Position numbers and translations under genes: made by a program
Assembly: GCA_964443385.1 (NCBI GenBank)
Contig: CAYUCO010000078.1
Span: forward strand, 1 to 10,469
Length of the DNA: 10,469 bases
Direction: 5' to 3'
From: VFHP01 sp964443385
GTDB lineage: Bacteria; Chloroflexota; Dehalococcoidia; Lucifugimonadales; UBA2985
Notes under the pieces: model-generated
What the model was told of the DNA's origin: nothing
Databases searched by the model: none
The model's input: only the letters and a program-made list of their open reading frames with translations
Shown here: in pieces, positions 6,358-10,469 of the stretch
How the letters are laid out: every line of letters starts with the position of its first letter
Numbering within the stretch: the stretch's first letter is position 1

Positions 6358-7569
6358 TTAATTGATTTTGAATATTTCAGCAATGGATAAGCCACGATAA
6401 CCGTTTTCTGTTTCAATCCTACCACCAGTTATGAGTATTCTATTGTTTGTAAAAAATGTTGCTGTGTAGGATTCGCCGTGGTTATTGGCTAAGTCACCGA
6501 TTGGGGACCACGTCTGTGTATTTGGACTGAATGCTTCTACTTGATTGCTTCCTATTATAACTACTTTGTCTTCGGGTGTAAGAATAGCTTTATGGTGTCT
6601 TCTTGCTTCGGACATCTTATTTGTTGATTGCCAGGTGCCGCTTTCTAGATTATATAACTCTACGTCTTCGATTGGGATTATTATGGGCATATGGATTCTT
6701 GGATGTTTTCCTCCGTCATTACCGGTTCCTGTACCTACAGATCCGGCCGTATATAGACCACCACCTTTATCACCTTGTAGGAAACCACCATGAACCCACT
6801 CACCTCCTGTTACTAACACTTTTCCATTAGCCATAGTTGTGGCAGTGCTACCAGTTGAACGTGCTCTGACTGGATTTCCGGTTAGAGACCAAACACCAGT
6901 TAATGGATCAAACAATTCTGCTGAGTTTTTGCCGACAATTAGCAACTTGTTGTCTATTATTGTGGCGCTATGGCCTGAGTGAGCATGATTCATGTTGTTT
7001 GTTAGAGACCATTTGTTTGTAGAAGGATTATATATTTCTGCTGAATCAAGTTCTTTGCTGCCAGACCTAGATGCGTCATCACCGCCTACTATTATCACCT
7101 TGCCATCTGGTAGTAGGGTAGCTGAGGCCCATTTTCTAGATTGAATCATGTTATCTGCATATGACCATTTGTTTTCATCTGGATCATATAATTCTGAAGA
7201 AACATCTTCTGTTCCTCCCGTGATCAGCACCTGTCCGTTGTTGAGCAATATGGCCGTATGGCCTTCTCCTCTTGGTTTGAGCGTGTTGCCTGCTGATGAC
7301 CAGGAGTTGTTAGTGGGGTCGAATATTTCAGTTGAAGGTACTGACCCATAAGGTCTTTCTTTACCTCCTACTATTAATACTCTTCCGTCGTTGAGGAGTG
7401 TTGCAGAATGGCTCCATCGTCCTACTGACATAGAGGAGAGATCCTCTTGGTGGGAACTACATCCTGTGGCGTATGAGGGCAAAGCCAGCATTAAGAATGC
7501 GAACATACATAGCATGATTTTTGAATATGATGTATTACCAAATTGACTCAATTTTGATGTTTTTATCAT
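6358..7569 (-). CDS. Secreted kelch-repeat beta-propeller protein, possible lipoprotein
   Basis: This 403-residue protein has an N-terminal export signal (hydrophobic core about 18-31, then PSYATGC) followed by seven kelch-type units. C37 could be a lipidated cysteine, though ATGC is a weak lipobox, so signal peptidase I cleavage is also possible. The units follow the pattern SATLLxDGkVLIvGG ... aElydPxtxxW and lie near 53-90, 104-135, 149-187, 200-227, 241-313, 326-354 and 368-403, implying a seven-bladed propeller of the galactose-oxidase/kelch type. Units 4 and 6 lack the second glycine and the usual loop. Unit 5 has a Gly-rich insert (about 257-300). No catalytic residues of galactose oxidase can be assigned, so a binding role outside the membrane is likely. 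The start has no strong Shine-Dalgarno; M19 is an alternative that still keeps the hydrophobic core. Confidence 0.88.
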   Translation of the reverse strand: MIKTSKLSQFGNTSYSKIMLCMFAFLMLALPSYATGCSSHQEDLSSMSVGRWSHSATLLNDGRVLIVGGKERPYGSVPSTEIFDPTNNSWSSAGNTLKPRGEGHTAILLNNGQVLITGGTEDVSSELYDPDENKWSYADNMIQSRKWASATLLPDGKVIIVGGDDASRSGSKELDSAEIYNPSTNKWSLTNNMNHAHSGHSATIIDNKLLIVGKNSAELFDPLTGVWSLTGNPVRARSTGSTATTMANGKVLVTGGEWVHGGFLQGDKGGGLYTAGSVGTGTGNDGGKHPRIHMPIIIPIEDVELYNLESGTWQSTNKMSEARRHHKAILTPEDKVVIIGSNQVEAFSPNTQTWSPIGDLANNHGESYTATFFTNNRILITGGRIETENGYRGLSIAEIFKIN

Positions 7570-7598
7570 AACTAGAATATCTACCAGTTCGTTTAGAT

Positions 7599-8237
7599 AT
7601 GGTTTATCATTGGAATATGGATCCTATCACTTACCTCCAAACTACTGATATATCGTTGGCCGCTCTAATTGGTTATGTAGAAGAAAAACAGGTTGAACCA
7701 ACCGGCAATAATAAATTATCAGATTATGAATCACTAGTTAGGTCTATTGTTGGTCAACAGATTAGCACTTTTGCTGCAAGAAGTATATTTGACCGTCTTT
7801 TGCAAACAGTTCATGGGGTCATAACCCCAGAATCCATTACCTCGTTGACTGTGGAATCCTTAAGGGACATAGGGCTATCTAGACAAAAAATATCTTATAT
7901 CCAAGATATGGGGAAGAATTTAATTGAAGGCAGAATCAATTTAGGGGATTTGTATTCAATGAGTGATGAAAACGCCATTAGCACGCTTATAGGTTTGCGA
8001 GGGATAGGGGAGTGGACTGCTCAAATGTTTGTGATGTCGCAACTTGGGCGGGAGGATATATTTCCAATTAAAGACGCCGGCATTAGATCTGCTATGGGGA
8101 AACTATATTCTTTGGATAAAGTTACAGACGAAAAACTTATAGAACTGTCCGGTAACTGGTCTCCTCAGAGAAGCTTGGCTTGTAAATATCTATGGAAAGC
8201 ATTAGACCTAGGCTATTTCACAAGTAGAACAACCTAG
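7599..8237 (+). CDS. DNA-3-methyladenine glycosylase (AlkA-type, HhH-GPD superfamily)
   Basis: This base-excision repair enzyme removes alkylated purines from DNA by cleaving the N-glycosidic bond. The 212-residue product is the alpha-helical HhH-GPD core without the N-terminal domain found in E. coli AlkA. Diagnostic features are LVRSIVGQQIS (46-56), the helix-hairpin-helix GLRGIGEWTAQMF (132-144) and FPIKDAGIR (155-163), where D159 is the expected catalytic aspartate. WSPQRSLACKYLWKAL (187-202) is the typical closing helix. It lacks the Cys4 iron-sulfur cluster of EndoIII/MutY. ATG 7599 has no clear ribosome site; ATG 7617 is an alternative that would drop six residues. It diverges from the kelch gene across 29 bp, so the promoters must overlap neighbouring coding sequence. 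A 12-bp inverted repeat spans its stop codon. Confidence 0.92.
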   Translation: MVYHWNMDPITYLQTTDISLAALIGYVEEKQVEPTGNNKLSDYESLVRSIVGQQISTFAARSIFDRLLQTVHGVITPESITSLTVESLRDIGLSRQKISYIQDMGKNLIEGRINLGDLYSMSDENAISTLIGLRGIGEWTAQMFVMSQLGREDIFPIKDAGIRSAMGKLYSLDKVTDEKLIELSGNWSPQRSLACKYLWKALDLGYFTSRTT

Positions 8238-8244
8238 GTCTAAT
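8201..8244. repeat. 12-bp perfect inverted repeat across the glycosylase stop codon
   Basis: ATTAGACCTAGG at 8201-8212 is exactly the reverse complement of 8233-8244, with a 20-base loop. The right arm includes the glycosylase stop codon (8235-8237). Each arm also contains the self-complementary CCTAGG. It lies just before the convergent DUF1501 stop (8261) and could form a transcript-end hairpin. No U-tract follows, so it is not a classic intrinsic terminator. Confidence 0.7.
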
Positions 8245-8260
8245 TATCGTTTACCTATTA

Positions 8261-9382
8261 TTAATTTCTAAGGAATCCTATTTTTTCGTATTGCCCTTTG
8301 ACTATGTCCTGTGCTCCAGTTTCGAGCCAATCCTCGAGAATTTCAGTGTACAAACTTCTAAAGTCTATATCAAATGAAAGATCCTCCCCAATAGAAAGCT
8401 TATGAGGTTCCAGAGATGGATATTCTCCGTATTGTCCGCCTATGACTGAATCTCCTATTACAAATGCGACTCCACCTGCTCCGTGGTCTGTTCCAGTTCC
8501 GTTGTCCTTGACTCTTCTACCGAACTCAGAAAATACAAACATAATGACATCGTCCCCTTTATTGGAGGCTTTTATGTCTGAGTAGAAATCTCTGATGCCT
8601 GTTGATACATTTGCCAGCACTCCTTCTTGAAGAGCTATGCCATTGGTATGGGAATCGAAAGTCCCGTGTTGGGTATACAGGATTCGGGACCCTATTTCTG
8701 CCTGAATTATAGCTGAGGCGGCCCGCATTTGTTTCGAGAAACTGTCATCTGCATACTCGACATCTGATTTATAGTCTTCTCTAGCCTTTTTAATTATTCC
8801 AGAGCCTTTAAGTGCATCCAATCCTGTTTGGCTCAAGTAGTCCATAACTAACCCACTTCCTATTGCTGGCATATAGATGTTCTTGAAGGCTAGTAGGGCT
8901 TCGTCCCTTTCGGAATTATCAACGTGATTCATAAGTCCGTAGGTATCTAAGTCTGATACAGAAGCGATTGGTGCTTTCGGGGCCGCTAATGCTCGAGGTA
9001 GGAGTCCAGCGAAGTTTACTGCTGCTACTACATTATCTTTGTTAGGATACATTTGATTTATTGCGCTACCTAACCAACCTTCTGCACCCAGTTTAGTGGG
9101 TTCAGCCGTATGCCATATATCCATTGATCGGAAATGTGATCTACTAGACTCTGGATAACCCACTCCATGTATTATTGCGACTTTACCTTGATCGTACAGT
9201 TCTTTTATACCACTCATAACAGGATTCATGCCTAATCCACCACCCATGTCTAAGACCCGGTCTTCGGTAATACGCACATGTTGTCTATTATCAACATAAA
9301 GAGGATTGTCGTAGGGTATTATGCAATTTAGGTAATCGTTACCGCCAGATAATTGTACTGCCACTAACTTCTTTTCGCCCAT
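8261..9382 (-). CDS. DUF1501 family protein
   Basis: This 373-residue protein belongs to DUF1501, a family with a fold related to the alkaline phosphatase/sulfatase group and mostly of unknown function. Family features run in order: VQLSGGNDYLNCIIPY (9-24), SRSHFRSMDIWHTA (80-93), GTFDSHTNG (240-248), FSEFGRRVKDNGTGTDHG (284-301) and DFRSLYTEILEDWL (340-353). Asp, His and Glu residues in these blocks could form a metal site, which is an inference. Many DUF1501 proteins begin with a twin-arginine signal; this one starts straight at the core with no export signal. The start is firm: AGGAGG lies 6 bases before the ATG. It is the second gene after the NHL-repeat protein (30 bp gap), so the two are probably co-transcribed and may act together. 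Confidence 0.9.
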   Translation of the reverse strand: MGEKKLVAVQLSGGNDYLNCIIPYDNPLYVDNRQHVRITEDRVLDMGGGLGMNPVMSGIKELYDQGKVAIIHGVGYPESSRSHFRSMDIWHTAEPTKLGAEGWLGSAINQMYPNKDNVVAAVNFAGLLPRALAAPKAPIASVSDLDTYGLMNHVDNSERDEALLAFKNIYMPAIGSGLVMDYLSQTGLDALKGSGIIKKAREDYKSDVEYADDSFSKQMRAASAIIQAEIGSRILYTQHGTFDSHTNGIALQEGVLANVSTGIRDFYSDIKASNKGDDVIMFVFSEFGRRVKDNGTGTDHGAGGVAFVIGDSVIGGQYGEYPSLEPHKLSIGEDLSFDIDFRSLYTEILEDWLETGAQDIVKGQYEKIGFLRN

Positions 9383-9390
9383 GTAATCCC

Positions 9391-9401
9391 TCCTGTTAGG
9401 A
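9391..9401 (-). promoter_or_regulatory. Shine-Dalgarno within a small inverted repeat (DUF1501 gene)
   Basis: On the minus strand, TCCTAACAGGA lies eight bases before the ATG. The AGGA half is the start of the Shine-Dalgarno AGGAGG, and the TCCT half could pair with it. The same arrangement precedes the NHL gene. Confidence 0.4.
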
Positions 9402-9412
9402 ATATATTTAGC

Positions 9413-10420
9413 CTAGTTTATTTGAAAAACCTGAAATCTATGTCTTACACTTTCGAGCACATAAACTCGATCGTTATCGTCTAATAAAACATTGCAAGGA
9501 TCCCAGAAATAGGGTTCTAAGCGGGCCGATATTTCGTGCGGATCGTCAGTATCTACTTCGAAGTAAGGAACGAACGTTTCCCTGGCTTTTTTTTCATCCT
9601 GTACAGCGTCGAAATATTCAACTAGCCAAGGGTTATGCTCCACTGCCTCCCCTTTGTTTGATGTAATGAAAGAACCGTCTTTATTTAATACTTGTAGTCG
9701 CTGGTTACCCCAGTCTGCAACGTACATCTTGCCATCAGTTGCAACGGCTATGTCAGCAGGTCTATTGAATTGACCTGCTCCAGATCCAGATTTTCCGTAA
9801 CTGGCGATATGATCGCCTTTAGATGTAAACTTTTGTATTCTATCGTTACCCCAGTCTGCGACGTAGATGTCACCATTTGTGTCGCTGGTTATCCCCCACG
9901 GGTAACTAAACTCACCATCTTTTGAGCCTTCGCATCCCCATTCCGATAAGAATGAACCAGAAGTAGAGAAAATTTGTATTCGGTGATTTCTTGCATCCAC
10001 TACGTACAAATTTTCGTCTAGAATGAGTAGTCCTGCAGGAGCTTCGAACTGACCTGGTTCCGTTCCCTGCTCTCCCCAGCACATCAAGAATTCACCATCT
10101 CTATCAAAAACAGACACTCTATGCAGGCTTTCGTCAGAAACATAGATGTTTTCCTCTTGGTCAAGTGCCAAACCGCTGGGTTCCATCATCTGTCCTTCAC
10201 CCCTGCCAATTTCACTCATCTTGCCAAACCAGTCATGGTTTACAGACACCATTTGCAGTCCCACATTTGGACCTGCCGCAGGCCCTCTGCTACCTACAAA
10301 AATGCGCCCATCTGATTTCCGTATAGCGAAACAGCCAGGTTTTTGAAATGACCTTCCACCCTGGTCTGACGAAAATCCTACATTTGTTATGTACTTAAGT
10401 TCAAAATTAGTCGTAGTCAT
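9413..10420 (-). CDS. NHL-repeat beta-propeller protein
   Basis: This 335-residue protein is built of about six NHL repeats, which fold as a beta-propeller used for binding proteins, RNA or small ligands, and occur in some lyases. Clear units show the pattern PxGLAlDxxxNIYVxDxxxHRVxVFdxdG. They lie near 78-118, 124-162, 169-209, 216-252 and 307-335, with a divergent first unit at 27-65. IYVADWGNDRIQKF (185-198) and MYVADWGNQRLQVL (232-245) are nearly identical. A charged, helix-like insert (about 253-305, including EYFDAVQDEKKARE) separates the last two blades. No signal peptide or catalytic motif is visible, so a cytoplasmic location is inferred. AGGAG lies 7 bases before the ATG. The DUF1501 gene follows after 30 bp on the same strand. 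Confidence 0.88.
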   Translation of the reverse strand: MTTTNFELKYITNVGFSSDQGGRSFQKPGCFAIRKSDGRIFVGSRGPAAGPNVGLQMVSVNHDWFGKMSEIGRGEGQMMEPSGLALDQEENIYVSDESLHRVSVFDRDGEFLMCWGEQGTEPGQFEAPAGLLILDENLYVVDARNHRIQIFSTSGSFLSEWGCEGSKDGEFSYPWGITSDTNGDIYVADWGNDRIQKFTSKGDHIASYGKSGSGAGQFNRPADIAVATDGKMYVADWGNQRLQVLNKDGSFITSNKGEAVEHNPWLVEYFDAVQDEKKARETFVPYFEVDTDDPHEISARLEPYFWDPCNVLLDDNDRVYVLESVRHRFQVFQIN

Positions 10421-10427
10421 TCTTATC

Positions 10428-10438
10428 TCCTATTAGGA
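10428..10438 (-). promoter_or_regulatory. Shine-Dalgarno within a small inverted repeat (NHL gene)
   Basis: On the minus strand, TCCTAATAGGA lies seven bases before the ATG of the NHL gene, and its AGGA half belongs to the Shine-Dalgarno. With flanking bases the two leaders share TTCCTAAyAGGAG. The 49 bases from 10421 to the window edge hold nothing else recognisable. Confidence 0.4.
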
Positions 10439-10469
10439 AGATTGATTATGCCATTTGGTATTCGTGACC

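Noticed and set aside
6545..6830. Two overlapping + strand open frames inside the kelch gene
   Set aside because: Both are antisense shadows over the Gly-rich insert; composition is proline- and leucine-rich without any domain.
10121..10346. Two + strand open frames near the right end
   Set aside because: Both are antisense to well-formed NHL repeats and lack ribosome sites.
1..10469. CRISPR, tRNA, rRNA, insertion sequence, prophage or toxin-antitoxin loci
   Set aside because: No direct-repeat arrays, cloverleaf sequences, transposase or integrase motifs, or typical toxin-antitoxin pairs were seen on either strand.

Overview
This is a compact, AT-rich bacterial segment (by eye about 40% G+C), with genes on both strands, short gaps, mostly ATG starts and Shine-Dalgarno motifs on most genes. 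There is no rRNA, tRNA, CRISPR array, transposase or phage gene. The mix of a two-domain M16 peptidase, an NHL-repeat protein paired with a DUF1501 protein, and a kelch propeller fits an environmental, free-living bacterium. Marine Chloroflexota of the SAR202 / Dehalococcoidia type would match, but that is a low-confidence guess from gene content; no marker gene is present.

Layout. Positions 2-2272 (+) hold the 3' part of an M16 metallopeptidase gene that runs off the left edge. It is followed by a CaCA-family cation exchanger (2328-3374, +). This meets, stop codon to stop codon with no spacer, a minus-strand pair: a two-CBS-domain protein (4529-4074) and a VIT1/CCC1-type metal transporter (4067-3375), separated by 6 bp. 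A roughly 200 bp divergent gap leads to a YfcE/MJ0936-like phosphodiesterase (4730-5287, +) and a 65-residue cysteine-rich protein (5376-5573, +). A perfect 15-bp-stem bidirectional terminator (5594-5633) separates these from a 90-residue uncharacterised protein (5923-5651, -). A small two-helix membrane protein (6075-6335, +) converges on a seven-unit kelch-repeat secreted protein or lipoprotein (7569-6358, -). Diverging from the kelch gene is an AlkA-type DNA glycosylase (7599-8237, +) that ends in a 12-bp inverted repeat. The right end is a two-gene minus-strand operon: NHL-repeat propeller (10420-9413), then DUF1501 protein (9382-8261).

How the genes may work together. The exchanger, CBS protein and VIT-type transporter form a small divalent-metal or cation-handling neighbourhood, in which the CBS protein may sense adenine nucleotides and tune the transporter. 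The NHL and DUF1501 proteins are probably co-expressed. Both lack an export signal, and both have the same leader motif overlapping the Shine-Dalgarno. The rest are ordinary housekeeping or orphan genes. I found no clear new defence, mobile or biosynthetic system. The most unusual items are the NHL-DUF1501 pair with its shared leader, the CBS-VIT pair, the atypical metal-site motif in the phosphodiesterase, and the small orphan proteins.
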